A stretch of DNA of 64,000 nt from Fibrobacterota bacterium (GTDB taxonomy: Bacteria > Fibrobacterota > Fibrobacteria > UBA5070), in assembly GCA_016715065.1 (NCBI GenBank), contig JADKBN010000031.1, positions 186,001 to 250,000 on the forward strand, given 5' to 3'. Below, piece by piece: positions 1 through 9,235 of this stretch. The first letter of the stretch is position 1, and each line of letters starts with the position of its first letter. Both the position numbers and the translations under genes were made by a program. Below the pieces are notes generated by a model. It did no database searches. It was not told the origin of the DNA and saw only the letters and a program-made list of their open reading frames with translations.

Positions 1-2
1 CC

Positions 3-1796
3 ATGCGCCTAGATTTCCTTCTTCGCTCCGCTCTCGTCCTATCCGGTCTTGCTGTCGCCGCCCCGGTGATGATCTACCAGCAGAATTTCGATTCCTACGA
101 GACGGCCAAGCCCACCTTTGGCGACACCCTCAAGTACGTGCTGCGACCCGATACCTTTGGATTGGCCGCCCTCCAAGGGGGCACAGACAGCACCAAGAGC
201 GCCAACGCGTCCATCGTGCTGGACCCGGACTCCCTGCGCGGAGGCAAGGTGGTGTTCTCCGCCTGGACCAAAACGTCCGACCTCACCGCCCGCCCGAACC
301 GTTGGAACGGCATCAAGGTGATGCTGGTGACGGAAGATTCCGCGGGAGTCAAGACCTACCCGCAGCTTTCCTGGCCAGATTCTGTCAAATCATGGGAATG
401 GAGGCGATCCTGGCAGCTGGCCTCGTTTCCGCAGAATTTGAAGAAAGCCACATTGGTGGTGGGGATGGAGCTGATGGCCGGAACTGTCTGGTTCGATTCC
501 ATCCGCGTGGTACGCATCGCCCAATCCACGGCACCGGCCCGCGATCCCAACCTACCGATCCCGAGCTATTCTCCTACGAGGTTTCGCGGAGCCATGATCG
601 GCACCAGCAAATCTGATTCGGCGGCGATCCGGGAGTTTGGTCAAGTGTGGAAAGGAAACCTTCTGCGCTGGCAGCTCAACGCTCCGCACGGACACGACAG
701 CGGCCTGATCGGGAAGAACTTCGATGCGGAGCTGGCAAACCAACTGGATGTGATGGACACTGCGCTCCCCTTGTGCAAAAAGGCCGGAATCCAGGTAGTG
801 GTGGATCTGCACGGGCTTTCCCGCGGTCTCTTCCACGACCGCGCCACCCAGGTTCGCCTGGTGGAGACCTGGAAGAAAATTGTCACACGCTTCCATCGAC
901 ACGAGGCGGTGTGGGGATGGGACCTGGCCAACGAGCCCATCGAGAACGAGTGGTCCGACGGCGTCTTGTTTTGGGATGAACTGGCCGACACCATCGCACG
1001 GGAGATCCGAAAGATCGATACCGCCAAGGTGATCATCGTGGAGCCCGCCAGCGGCGGCGGCGTGAAGGAGCTGCCCAACCTCAAACCCGTGGGTTGGAGC
1101 CGGGGATATGATATTCCCAAGGTGGTGTACAGTTTCCACTTCTACGAACCAGGCAACCTCACCCACCAAGGCGTGAGCGGCCACAACCCCATCGGAACCT
1201 CCTACCCGGACACCATCAACGGGATTTTCTGGGACAGCGCGCAGATGCGCAAAGCCCTGCGTCCGGCATACGAGTTCCAACGCAAATACCGGGTGCCGTT
1301 GTTTGTTGGGGAATTCTCCTGCATCCGCTGGGCTCCCAACCAAAGCGCATTGCGCTGGTTGACAGACCTCACGCGATTGATCGAGGAAGCGGGCTGGGAC
1401 TGGACCTACCACGCCTACCGCGAATACGACGGCTGGAGCGTGGAATACTCGGATTCCGCCAAGGACATGCGCACCTACGCCACCACCGACCGGAAAACGC
1501 TGTTGTTGGGCCATTTCACGAAAAACCAAAACCCCTATGCGGCAACCTCCGTGTTGCCGAGATCCCCCGCGACCCTTTCCCTTCCGCGTTGGCGGCGCAT
1601 GGACAAGACGTCGCTTTTTGTCGACGAGATTCCCGCAGGTTCCAAACTGACCCTCGTTCGCTTGGACGGGGCACAATCGATCGAGCCCGAGCTGGATGGT
1701 CAGGGATGGCTGTTCCACCGCGTCACCAATGGCCTGTGGATGCTGCGTGTGCAGTCCCCATCAGGAATCCGAACCTTGCGATTGGTTCTTCTGTAG
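3..1796 (+). CDS. Secreted glycoside hydrolase family 5 (cellulase-like)
   Basis: A 597-aa secreted endo-glucanase/mannanase-type enzyme expected to cut beta-1,4-linked plant polysaccharide outside the cell. It opens with a signal peptide (MRLDFLLRSALVLSGLAVAA). Residues ~25-165 look like a beta-sandwich carbohydrate-binding module. The (beta/alpha)8 GH5 domain follows (~190-520), with the acid/base Glu in DLANEPIENEW (E311) and the nucleophile Glu in FVGEFSC (E437). The last ~70 residues form a small beta domain like the C-terminal sorting tails of secreted proteins in this group (inference). The ATG at base 3 is adopted because a clean signal peptide follows; any upstream sequence lies outside the window. 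The 3' end overlaps the convergent lipoprotein gene by 36 bp. The substrate cannot be read from sequence alone. Confidence 0.9.
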   Translation: MRLDFLLRSALVLSGLAVAAPVMIYQQNFDSYETAKPTFGDTLKYVLRPDTFGLAALQGGTDSTKSANASIVLDPDSLRGGKVVFSAWTKTSDLTARPNRWNGIKVMLVTEDSAGVKTYPQLSWPDSVKSWEWRRSWQLASFPQNLKKATLVVGMELMAGTVWFDSIRVVRIAQSTAPARDPNLPIPSYSPTRFRGAMIGTSKSDSAAIREFGQVWKGNLLRWQLNAPHGHDSGLIGKNFDAELANQLDVMDTALPLCKKAGIQVVVDLHGLSRGLFHDRATQVRLVETWKKIVTRFHRHEAVWGWDLANEPIENEWSDGVLFWDELADTIAREIRKIDTAKVIIVEPASGGGVKELPNLKPVGWSRGYDIPKVVYSFHFYEPGNLTHQGVSGHNPIGTSYPDTINGIFWDSAQMRKALRPAYEFQRKYRVPLFVGEFSCIRWAPNQSALRWLTDLTRLIEEAGWDWTYHAYREYDGWSVEYSDSAKDMRTYATTDRKTLLLGHFTKNQNPYAATSVLPRSPATLSLPRWRRMDKTSLFVDEIPAGSKLTLVRLDGAQSIEPELDGQGWLFHRVTNGLWMLRVQSPSGIRTLRLVLL

Positions 1797-3062
1797 AGGA
1801 ACTTCGTTTTCCTCGCGAGGCATTTTGTTTTCCGCGCCCTTTTCCTTGTCACCGAGAGCGGAATCTCGTACAGAATTGTTCCCGGGAAGGCTCTCCCAAG
1901 GCCCGATCCCCTCATCGATTTTTTCGAACGGGTCCTCGGTGCGGATGATGGTGTAACCCATGCCAAAATACAGATCGGGAATCCCCAAGCTCCACTTGCC
2001 GGTATATCCTGGTTTCGGTTCGATCGCTGCTCTTCGCACGGCGACTCTTCCTCCGGGCTCGGTCTCGTAGACCCGCATTCCATCGGTGTCGCTGACGATG
2101 AACCTCGCCTGCACCGGATCGTTGCCTGTCCAACCGCTCGCCTCCGCCGACAGCAGGCGACCCGGGATTCCCAGGCTGTCTATCCGTAATTCAACCAGGG
2201 GCTTGCGGGTGTCGATGTCGAGCATCTGCAATCTGCCGGTGGGCCCATGCAACTGCCACACGTGCGCCGTCGATGGGTCGTCGCATCGGAATCCGACCGT
2301 CTTCCAAGAGAGTTCGGAGGAATCGTAACCGTGGTGGATGCGCCGCGCTGTTTTCAGGTCGATCAAGGTGTGCTGATCCAATCTCGCGTATTCAATGCCC
2401 GTCTTCATGTCCACCAGCGTCGCCTGGACCGGCTTGGGTCCCGACATGGTTCCCATGTCGTACAAGCCGTCGATGGCCAAAAACAAGGATCCATTGATGT
2501 CCGTGGCCGCAAAACAATTCACCGTGTACTGGGGATCCCCTCCAGCGATGCGGTCCATGATTTTCTGTAACGACCTCGAGACCCTAGCCTCGCCGTTTTT
2601 GAACGTCGCCTGCAAAGGCTTCTTGAAGGGGCCTAGTGAATCACCATAATCGATGATCGGTGGCAGCTCGCTACGCGTCCAAAATTCGACACGCGCATTG
2701 CTGGTGGTGTCGACGACAGCCAGATGAAAATCCACCCGTTGGAGCGAATCGAGCATTTCCACCGCCAACCTGTCGAATGCTTCCAATTCGCGCAGTCGAG
2801 GTGTGGAATCCAGGCTCAGAAAGAACACGGGAGAGGAATCCTCCGACCACCTCCGTACGACCACCTTTGCTTGGTGCCGGGCAAGCACCCGTTCCAAAGA
2901 TGGGTATCGAAATCTGACCAGGGAATCGCCCATCCTGATGGGGTCCGGATTCGCTTCCGGATCGGATTCCTTGCATCCAGCAAAAGCCAGACAGACTCCG
3001 AGGGCGACCGCTCCCGACAGGAACTGACTCAGCATATCGGATATCTTCGAATCGACGCTCAT
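1761..3062 (-). CDS. Lipoprotein of unknown function
   Basis: A 433-aa predicted lipoprotein; the N-terminus from MSVDSK has a hydrophobic stretch ending in the lipobox LAFAGC. The ATG at 3062 overlaps the stop of the upstream DUF4419 gene as ATGA, which fixes the start and implies translational coupling; the open frame further upstream is not coding-like. I recognise no catalytic motif. The body has short beta-rich segments, including a 'CFAATDINGSLFLAIDGLY' stretch that resembles 'CNAVQDINGRLYYNMSAY' in the lipoprotein at 9236-10447, so the two are probably distant paralogues. The 3' end runs 36 bp into the convergent GH5 gene. Function unknown. Confidence 0.8.
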   Translation of the reverse strand: MSVDSKISDMLSQFLSGAVALGVCLAFAGCKESDPEANPDPIRMGDSLVRFRYPSLERVLARHQAKVVVRRWSEDSSPVFFLSLDSTPRLRELEAFDRLAVEMLDSLQRVDFHLAVVDTTSNARVEFWTRSELPPIIDYGDSLGPFKKPLQATFKNGEARVSRSLQKIMDRIAGGDPQYTVNCFAATDINGSLFLAIDGLYDMGTMSGPKPVQATLVDMKTGIEYARLDQHTLIDLKTARRIHHGYDSSELSWKTVGFRCDDPSTAHVWQLHGPTGRLQMLDIDTRKPLVELRIDSLGIPGRLLSAEASGWTGNDPVQARFIVSDTDGMRVYETEPGGRVAVRRAAIEPKPGYTGKWSLGIPDLYFGMGYTIIRTEDPFEKIDEGIGPWESLPGNNSVRDSALGDKEKGAENKMPREENEVPLQKNQSQGSDS

Positions 3063-4675
3063 TCTTGCCCTTTCGTATCCGGTTTCCACACGCACCAACC
3101 AAGCTCCGGATACAACGCGCCGTCTGCGGCCTGGGCGATGCCCGCGAACCCGGAAACCACCTGGAACCGCCCCATCCGGTTTCCCGGAAACGCGATCCTC
3201 ACCGGAAATCCGCCGTGATCGTAGGGGAGCAAATCCATGGCGACGCTGCCCATGGAAGGATCTCCTGCTGGTTGGGACTGATCCGACGCGAAAAACTGCG
3301 TGATCCACCCATCCATCCGCGAGGATTCGCCGCAGTCAGGATCTGTCGGGGTGTAGCGCACGAACGACTTCCAGAAATCCCGCGATGGCCGCCCCTGCGC
3401 CGAGGCCACGAATTCATCCAGGATTCCCGCCATCCGATCACGCCACCGTTCCAAGCCGCAAATCCCCAACGTATCCAGTCGCGCGCGCAGATCCTTCCAA
3501 TCTTCCGCGGTTCCTTCCAGCGTGATCGACGGAATTCCGCAGGCGGTCGTGCCCCGAAACTCGAAATAGGCCTGGTAGATCTGGAGCACCCGAAGCCGCG
3601 AGGACATGAGGCGAGCGGGGGTACTGGTCGAAAAACGTCGGCTCAAGACCCGGTGGCGCCGTCCCACCACGAACCGATCCATCGAATCCAACAGCCCCGT
3701 GGCCAGGGGCCTCCACGCGTCGGGCTGGCGCATCCGCGAAGGAAAATCATCGGACAACCGCACATCCAAGGTGTCCTTTCCGGATTTGCGGTGCACCATC
3801 GCGTGCCGACATGCCTCCGGATCGCGCTCGACCTTGCGTAGCAGGCTCTCCGTCAGCATCATCCAAACCGCATCCGGCGAAAGCCGCACAGGCCGGTGCT
3901 CGTTCCAGGCCCGCACGAAGGTACCCGCGAAGGCGTGCGTTTTTTCGCATTCCACCAAGTTGGGGCCATGTTCCCCCACTACCCATCGCGACTCGTCATC
4001 GAACGGTGGGCGACGGGATTCTCTCCAACTGGAATCCGAAACCAATGGGATGCGATCCAGGTTCGGCTCCACGTCATCCACCGCGAAGGTGATTTCCGAA
4101 GGCTTGCGGGAAACGACCGGAGCCAAGGTGGAATCGAAGAGCGCCTGCAAGGAAGGCCTTAGCGTCAAGGCGCCCACGGAGCGAAACCGCGCGCCATCCG
4201 ACCAGATCCAAGAATGTCCATAAGGACGGATTCCGACATCCAACGTGTCGCGACGGTCACCACTCGAGTGTCTTTTCACCGGAGCTACACGATTCGATGC
4301 CACCAGTCCCAACGATTCCGCCGTCCCGGAAAGCTCGAATCGACGCAACGCCACGGCGCGAATCATCCCTCCGGAAACCGGCAGCGAATCGAAAGGGCCG
4401 ACCACCAATCGGATCAGACCGCCATCCGGGCCAAGCAACGCCTTGGCCTTGGTTTTTTGCGAGGAATCGTTTGTCCAGGCAGGATTCCATTGGCCGAAAA
4501 CCCAAAGGGAATCTTTTCCCGCCACATTGGAGTCGCCTCCCCAATGGATCTCGCCCAGACCAGGCAGGGCAAGCCTTGCGCCTTGCTGAAAGGCAGGAGG
4601 AACCACCAAGGCGCTTGGCTTCTGGGTGCAACCCAAAAGGAGGACTCCCAATGCACCCGAAAGAAGTTTCGGCAT
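3059..4675 (-). CDS. DUF4419-domain lipoprotein
   Basis: About 538 aa with a lipoprotein signal MPKLLSGALGVLLLGC. The central part (~210-480) matches my memory of the DUF4419 family: 'FVRAWNEHRPVRLSPDAVWMM' early and 'CGIPSITLEGTAEDWKDL' later. DUF4419 is known from bacteria and fungi without an assigned biochemical role. The ATG at 4675 is preferred because it puts the charged residues directly before the hydrophobic core; a GTG at 4696 is an in-frame alternative. The gene begins just after the terminator of the small 44-aa gene, so it may use read-through or a weak promoter of its own. The following lipoprotein is coupled through an ATGA overlap, so the two products probably act together in the envelope. 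Confidence 0.75.
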   Translation of the reverse strand: MPKLLSGALGVLLLGCTQKPSALVVPPAFQQGARLALPGLGEIHWGGDSNVAGKDSLWVFGQWNPAWTNDSSQKTKAKALLGPDGGLIRLVVGPFDSLPVSGGMIRAVALRRFELSGTAESLGLVASNRVAPVKRHSSGDRRDTLDVGIRPYGHSWIWSDGARFRSVGALTLRPSLQALFDSTLAPVVSRKPSEITFAVDDVEPNLDRIPLVSDSSWRESRRPPFDDESRWVVGEHGPNLVECEKTHAFAGTFVRAWNEHRPVRLSPDAVWMMLTESLLRKVERDPEACRHAMVHRKSGKDTLDVRLSDDFPSRMRQPDAWRPLATGLLDSMDRFVVGRRHRVLSRRFSTSTPARLMSSRLRVLQIYQAYFEFRGTTACGIPSITLEGTAEDWKDLRARLDTLGICGLERWRDRMAGILDEFVASAQGRPSRDFWKSFVRYTPTDPDCGESSRMDGWITQFFASDQSQPAGDPSMGSVAMDLLPYDHGGFPVRIAFPGNRMGRFQVVSGFAGIAQAADGALYPELGWCVWKPDTKGQE

Positions 4676-4699
4676 GCATCGGAATCTAATCAACACCTG

Positions 4700-4720
4700 A
4701 AAAAGGCTCCCGTGGGAGCC
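4700..4720 (-). terminator. Rho-independent terminator of the 44-aa gene
   Basis: Read on the minus strand, a GGCTCC / GGAGCC stem (4705-4720, 4-nt loop) is followed directly by five Ts (4704-4700). It lies 8 bases past the stop codon of the small Lys/Ala-rich gene and is a textbook intrinsic terminator. Confidence 0.75.
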
Positions 4721-4728
4721 TCTGTTCC

Positions 4729-4863
4729 TTACTTCTTGCCGGGCTTCGCTGCCGCGAGGGTAGCGGCGGCCTTGGCGGCGGCGACGGCGTTGGACTTCTT
4801 GGCCAGCACCTTCTCGTTGCTCGGGTGCTTCTTCTCTTGCTTCTTGATGACCTTGTCACCCAT
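4729..4863 (-). CDS. Small Lys/Ala-rich basic protein, 44 aa
   Basis: A short gene of 45 codons beginning MGDKVIKKQEKKHPSNEK and ending KPGKK with TAA. The composition is almost entirely Lys, Ala, Glu and Asn, with an Ala/Lys-rich C-terminal half reminiscent of histone-H1-like or ribosome-associated tails. A GGAG-type ribosome site lies upstream of the ATG at 4863, and a strong intrinsic terminator follows the stop, so it is probably its own transcription unit. There is no signal peptide; it is probably cytoplasmic and could bind nucleic acid (inference from charge only). GC-rich third positions support coding. Confidence 0.65.
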   Translation of the reverse strand: MGDKVIKKQEKKHPSNEKVLAKKSNAVAAAKAAATLAAAKPGKK

Positions 4864-5012
4864 TGTCCACTCTCCATTGCGCGGGCTCGCCCGACATCGG
4901 GCAGCTCCTTCATCTATCTACCATCTTATCCCGCCCCACGGCCATTTTTTCGAAAAGAATTGTCGAAGCGGATCAAAGCACGGGGGAGAGGAATCGAGAT
5001 GGATTTCGCCCC

Positions 5013-5621
5013 CTACTTCCCCAACACCCAGAACACATGCACGAAAAACAGCTCGCGCAGCGCGAAAGGAATCTTCTTGGCCAGCGACCGATAGCGTGAG
5101 GTGGTGGTGGCGATCATGGCGGCATCCATGTCGAGCCCTCGGGCGATGCGCCGGGCGCGAAACAGATGCAAAGGGTCGGAAACCACCAGCGCGCTTCGGT
5201 ACCCGTGATCGTCCATGATCCGGCTGGCTTCCCGCAGATTTTCCACCGTGGTTCGCGAGGAGGTTTCCAGATGGATGCGACTCGAGGGGATTCCCGCGGC
5301 CACCAGGAAATTTCTTCCCACCTCTCCCTCCGAAAGGCTGTCTCCCGGCGACCTTCCTCCCGTCAACAAAATCTCAGGCGCCCAACCTTCCTGGTACAGA
5401 CGCAAGGCTTCTTCCAATCGTCCTTCCAGTACCGGCGAAGGGCGCGAGCCCACCACCGCGGCGCCCAAAACGACGATCACATCGCACTTCGTGGGCCCCA
5501 CAGATTTGGGATACACGAAGATCGCCACGACGATTCCGACCAACCACATCCCGATCGCGACCAACGTCCATCGCCAGAATTTGACATGCCTTTGCCAGAC
5601 CAGAACCGAGGACAACCTCAT
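5013..5621 (-). CDS. DUF218 / YdcF-SanA-ElyC-like membrane protein
   Basis: About 202 aa. One N-terminal membrane helix (WRWTLVAIGMWLVGIVVAIF) precedes a DUF218 domain with the family landmarks VIVVLGAAV, 'LEEALRLYQEGWAPEILLTG', the GE..V..N segment and 'ALVVSDPLHLFRARRIARGL'. Family members such as SanA and ElyC are inner-membrane proteins linked to envelope barrier function and lipid-carrier metabolism; the exact reaction is not settled. The ATG at 5621 starts MRLSSVLVW; a TTG at 5630 is possible. It lies 25 bp downstream of the secreted-protein gene at 5647-7041, on the same strand and probably in the same transcript. Confidence 0.85.
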   Translation of the reverse strand: MRLSSVLVWQRHVKFWRWTLVAIGMWLVGIVVAIFVYPKSVGPTKCDVIVVLGAAVVGSRPSPVLEGRLEEALRLYQEGWAPEILLTGGRSPGDSLSEGEVGRNFLVAAGIPSSRIHLETSSRTTVENLREASRIMDDHGYRSALVVSDPLHLFRARRIARGLDMDAAMIATTTSRYRSLAKKIPFALRELFFVHVFWVLGK

Positions 5622-5646
5622 CCCCGCCAAGTTAGGAAGATGCCCC

Positions 5647-7041
5647 CTACCTCGCCACCATCCGCCTGATCGTTCCCGCTCCCGAACGAATCTCCACCAC
5701 CAGGATTCCGCGAGCGGATAGCGAGATGGTCTCTTCGAACTCCCGCGAATCGCGCCTCGTCAGTACCCGTCCGGAGGCGTCGCGCACCGCAACGGCCCAT
5801 GGCGTTCCCGTCGCCAGTCCGGGCTGGATACGCAGGCCGGTGGCGTTGGCCATGATCAACAGCTTGGAAGGCCGCTGGCGAGGCGCCGTGCCCAAAGTTT
5901 GTTCCAGATCGGAAAGCGCGACCCGGGTGCAACCGACCGTGATGGAATCGCCATGGATTTCCCAACTGCGCTCGCGGAATCCGCAAATGCTCCTCTGGAA
6001 CGTGGTCCGCAACCGGCCATCGCGCAGCTCGGCGGTATCGGGTGCGATCAGCCAATCGTTGGACAATTCCTGCGTCATGTCGCGATCGAACAGGTCGGGG
6101 AGATAAGGAGACCAGCACTCGAAGGTGGAGTCGTTGGAAACCTCCACGGTGGCTCCCAAGGCGGAGATCCCTCCAGCCAGGGTGTCGCCTTGCCAGCGAT
6201 AGAACCGGCGATAGGTGGTCTTGAGCCATTGGGCGGGAGCCGTGGGGCCCCAGGACCGGACGGAACGGATGGGCTGGTCTTCACCCCAAACCTGGTTTCC
6301 CGCCTTCCACTTGGTCATCAATCCAAGCCCATCGACCATGGCCGTGTCGTCAATGGAAGCCGGGACCCGAAAAGGCGCCCCCCCACGGCCGATACGCACC
6401 ACCGGAAGCCCCTGGGCGATCCGCTCCCGCAAGTGGACCAGAAAAGCACTGCGCGCCGCGGAATCCGGATGGATGCAGGCGATTTGGCAATCTTGGGCTG
6501 GGCAGGCTCGGGGTTCCAGGTCTCCGGCTTGGTCCACCATCAGGGCGTGGAGGGAGTCCAGGCGAGCGTTGGGGCCCCGAGCCAGGATTTTCCCTGGCGC
6601 CCAGGAATTCAGGAGGGTGTCTGAGTACGGGCGTTTGCGTGGCGATGGAAGCTCGCGCAAATACCGCGAGGCCGTCACGTTGGTGCAGCGCGAGTCCCCT
6701 TCCTTTTGGGCCAGTTGCCAATGCACCACCACCGAACGTCGGGGTGCGAGACCCTCGAAACCCTCCAGAATGTCGCCAGTAGCATTCGCGGTGTCCAGCA
6801 CGCGCACGGAATCCACGAAAATCTGCTGGCAAGATCCCACCTGTTCGATCTGGGTCTGCAGCCAATTTCGCCCCTTGGTGTGCAGCACCGTGAAGGAAAG
6901 CCGGGCACTGTCTGGTACGTTTACCAAGCGGTAGACGTCCCGTGGAACCACAACCTGCGGGGGAGGAGGCGAGGTTTGGGCCTGGGCAAGACCAGCAATC
7001 AACAGGAGAAGACTGGCAGCGATGGGATGGACAGGGATCAT
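5647..7041 (-). CDS. Secreted protein with C-terminal sorting-like domain, function unknown
   Basis: A 464-aa protein with a signal peptide (MIPVHPIAASLLLLIAGLAQAQ). No known catalytic motif is visible. Several Cys residues (SCQQIF, SRCTN, RACPAQDCQIACIHP, SICGF) suggest disulfides and an extracytoplasmic location. The last ~80 residues (AVAVRDASGRVLTRR... GILVVEIRSGAGTIRRM) resemble the beta-sandwich tails used for type IX-like export, which would fit a surface or released protein; this is inference. The start at 7041 is chosen because the signal peptide begins there and the open frame upstream is not coding-like. It sits between the papain-fold gene and the DUF218 gene on the same strand. 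Confidence 0.75.
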   Translation of the reverse strand: MIPVHPIAASLLLLIAGLAQAQTSPPPPQVVVPRDVYRLVNVPDSARLSFTVLHTKGRNWLQTQIEQVGSCQQIFVDSVRVLDTANATGDILEGFEGLAPRRSVVVHWQLAQKEGDSRCTNVTASRYLRELPSPRKRPYSDTLLNSWAPGKILARGPNARLDSLHALMVDQAGDLEPRACPAQDCQIACIHPDSAARSAFLVHLRERIAQGLPVVRIGRGGAPFRVPASIDDTAMVDGLGLMTKWKAGNQVWGEDQPIRSVRSWGPTAPAQWLKTTYRRFYRWQGDTLAGGISALGATVEVSNDSTFECWSPYLPDLFDRDMTQELSNDWLIAPDTAELRDGRLRTTFQRSICGFRERSWEIHGDSITVGCTRVALSDLEQTLGTAPRQRPSKLLIMANATGLRIQPGLATGTPWAVAVRDASGRVLTRRDSREFEETISLSARGILVVEIRSGAGTIRRMVAR

Positions 7042-7150
7042 TGGGGGTCTTTCCGGACGAAGTGCTCTTTTCAACGATAGACCATCCAGGCATCCTTGGG
7101 GATAGCGACAATGATCGGAACTCACCGGGACGTACTCGGCGCGAGAACAC

Positions 7151-7876
7151 TCAGCGATGGATTCGCAGCTTCTTTCCTTCCAGCCAAGCCCGCGCCAGAT
7201 CCCGATTGCCCGTGATTTCGGCCACCCACAGAATGTCTCCGACAAAGGCCGGAGCGCGCCGCACGGATTGGTCGGCCACGCTGCCTCCTACATAGTCGGA
7301 ATGGACAAACCGGATCGAGGAGCCACTCTTTTGCAGGTAGCCCACATGGTTGGAAAGCCCCACGAAGTACAGTCCATCAGCCAGCCGCGACGCCATTTCC
7401 GGCAAACCCGCCCGGAGCGAATCCCGGAACAATCGGACATGCTTTCCATCGATGCCGATCGATCGCGCCTCCCCTTCGGGTGACGCTTGTGCCAGCCGGA
7501 ATCTGTCCACTCGAACACCGGCATCCCGCAAGGTGGTGGACACGAAATACCCGCAGGCCACCGTACCTCCGCCAAATGTTTCCAAATAGCCTTCGAAAGT
7601 CCAGCGAGTCCCCATCCAAGGCGGAATGATCCTTCCCAACAGGTGCTCGGCAAGCCGATCCGCCACGGTGTCCAGGAAGGCCTCCCGTTGTTGGACGGTG
7701 GGAAGCTCCATCCAGCGCCGATGCAGCGTTTCGCGCAGAAGTCGGGCATCCTGCTTTGCCTGCGAGTAGAGGTGGGCGCGGCGCACCGAGGCCGAATCCG
7801 ACCAGGCCGCGGATCCCGAGATACACACGCACAGCAGGACTCGGAGAAGTCCGGGGGGACTCGGGAAGGAACGCAT
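7151..7876 (-). CDS. Secreted putative papain-fold (NlpC/P60-like) protein
   Basis: About 241 aa starting MRSFPSPPGLLRVLLCVCISGSAA, a signal peptide. The core holds 'GGGTVACGYFVSTTLRDAGV', with a Cys placed as in NlpC/P60 and related cysteine-peptidase folds, and later 'LSNHVGYLQK' with a candidate catalytic His and an 'RFVHSDY' strand. I infer a cell-wall amidase/peptidase-like fold; activity and substrate are not established. ATG 7903 is an alternative start; it would begin inside the CATG shared with the divergent gene. Neither start has a strong ribosome site. The gene heads a minus-strand run of envelope genes. Confidence 0.65.
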   Translation of the reverse strand: MRSFPSPPGLLRVLLCVCISGSAAWSDSASVRRAHLYSQAKQDARLLRETLHRRWMELPTVQQREAFLDTVADRLAEHLLGRIIPPWMGTRWTFEGYLETFGGGTVACGYFVSTTLRDAGVRVDRFRLAQASPEGEARSIGIDGKHVRLFRDSLRAGLPEMASRLADGLYFVGLSNHVGYLQKSGSSIRFVHSDYVGGSVADQSVRRAPAFVGDILWVAEITGNRDLARAWLEGKKLRIHR

Positions 7877-7901
7877 GGATGGGATGCTAGATTCCCTTAG
7901 C

Positions 7902-9161
7902 ATGGCCAGTCAAGCCCTTTCCCTTTGGTTCGCCTTGGCCGCAACCGCCATCGCCTCCCCATCCGCCCAATCCGAGGAGGATTCCAGCCTGGTCGCCGCC
8001 TGGAAGGAGGGAACACCGCTCCTTTCCGCCAAGGCGCACCGGTTCCACCTCCTCGACTTTCCCCGATCCTGCTGCCTGGCACCTCCGCCGCGCGCGCTCA
8101 CCTTGGACACGCGGACCGGGAAGGTCCTCGCCTTGTCGTCATTTTCCGTCACAGATGACTCCAAGCCCATGAGAACGCGAATCCAGACCATCCACAACGA
8201 GAGCGGCCTTCGCAGCTTGATTCCGATCGACAGCCTGGAGCGATTTTCTCCCGAAACATCGCAAACGGTTGGATTCAGGTTCTTTTTGCGATTTCTGCGT
8301 TTCAGCATACCCCAAGGCGGCGCTTTCGAAACACGGCCTTCGCCTCTGGATACCTTCCCGCTGCCTGGCCATTGCTGCGATCCGGGCGGTTCCGATGCGA
8401 CGCCATGCCGGGTTTTGGCCAATCGGTGGAAGCTGTGGGTGGATCTTCCCACGCGGCGTGGCGTTCTGCGCAGCGGCTACCAAACCCAAGCCGACGCCTG
8501 CGACGTCCTCGACCGGTTCCATGTGGTCGATTGGGGCGCCTCCGTGGACGATTCGATCCGGCATCTTTCCATTCCGAACCAGGTTTTCGAGCACGGTTAC
8601 GCGGGATGGGACCTTGAGACCCACCGCATCCATGTGGCGTCCTGGCCCAACATCGGAGGCGGCTACCCCGACCAAGAGCACCTGGTGATCGACGCCCGCA
8701 TGGGAAAACGGTTGCAGACCTTGCCCGCGCCATGGTCAGGAATTGACGTCGAGAGCCCAGGCTCGGATTCCGTCAAAGCCATGCGCCAACGCGCCGACGC
8801 CGGGTTTTCCGGATTGAAACTCGTGACCATGCGCCCCTGGGAATCCGTGCGCAGGATTTCCTCCAAATCAGGACTGGTGCTGCAAGGAATCCAAAACGGA
8901 AAATGCATGCGCATCGAACTGGCTCTCCCGAAGCGGATCAAGGTCGACCCATCCTGCTGCGACCGAACCTCAGACCAGCCCACCAAGCCGTGCCGCATCC
9001 CTGCCAACGACTGGGAGTTCTGGCCCGCCCCCTTGGGCCGATCCGGACTGCTGCGCGCCCAAGCCTCCAGCATGGCCAACGACTGCAACGGAGGCCCCGT
9101 CTATTCCATCGAAACCTGGAGTCCGGCCACCTGTTCCGACGAGGACTTCCTGGATCCTTGA
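7902..9161 (+). CDS. Secreted protein of unknown function
   Basis: A 419-aa protein with a signal peptide MASQALSLWFALAATAIASPS. It contains two internally similar Cys-rich segments, 'CCDPGGSDATPCRVLANRWKLW' around residue 155 and 'CCDRTSDQPTKPCRIPANDW' around residue 350, so it looks like two copies of one module. No enzymatic motif is recognised. It starts at ATG 7902, inside the CATG whose other strand can start the divergent gene. It is followed after 74 bp by a lipoprotein gene on the same strand and probably forms an operon with it. Confidence 0.75.
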   Translation: MASQALSLWFALAATAIASPSAQSEEDSSLVAAWKEGTPLLSAKAHRFHLLDFPRSCCLAPPPRALTLDTRTGKVLALSSFSVTDDSKPMRTRIQTIHNESGLRSLIPIDSLERFSPETSQTVGFRFFLRFLRFSIPQGGAFETRPSPLDTFPLPGHCCDPGGSDATPCRVLANRWKLWVDLPTRRGVLRSGYQTQADACDVLDRFHVVDWGASVDDSIRHLSIPNQVFEHGYAGWDLETHRIHVASWPNIGGGYPDQEHLVIDARMGKRLQTLPAPWSGIDVESPGSDSVKAMRQRADAGFSGLKLVTMRPWESVRRISSKSGLVLQGIQNGKCMRIELALPKRIKVDPSCCDRTSDQPTKPCRIPANDWEFWPAPLGRSGLLRAQASSMANDCNGGPVYSIETWSPATCSDEDFLDP

Positions 9162-9235
9162 CCGGACTATGCCCTTTCCAGATTGGATTTGAACTCTTCA
9201 CCGCCCTTTTTTCACTTCCCGTGAAGGACCCCCCC

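Noticed and set aside
8903..9235. Upstream extension of the lipoprotein gene in the same frame
   Set aside because: It overlaps the secreted-protein gene in another frame; GTG 9236 has a ribosome site and lipobox and explains the product better.
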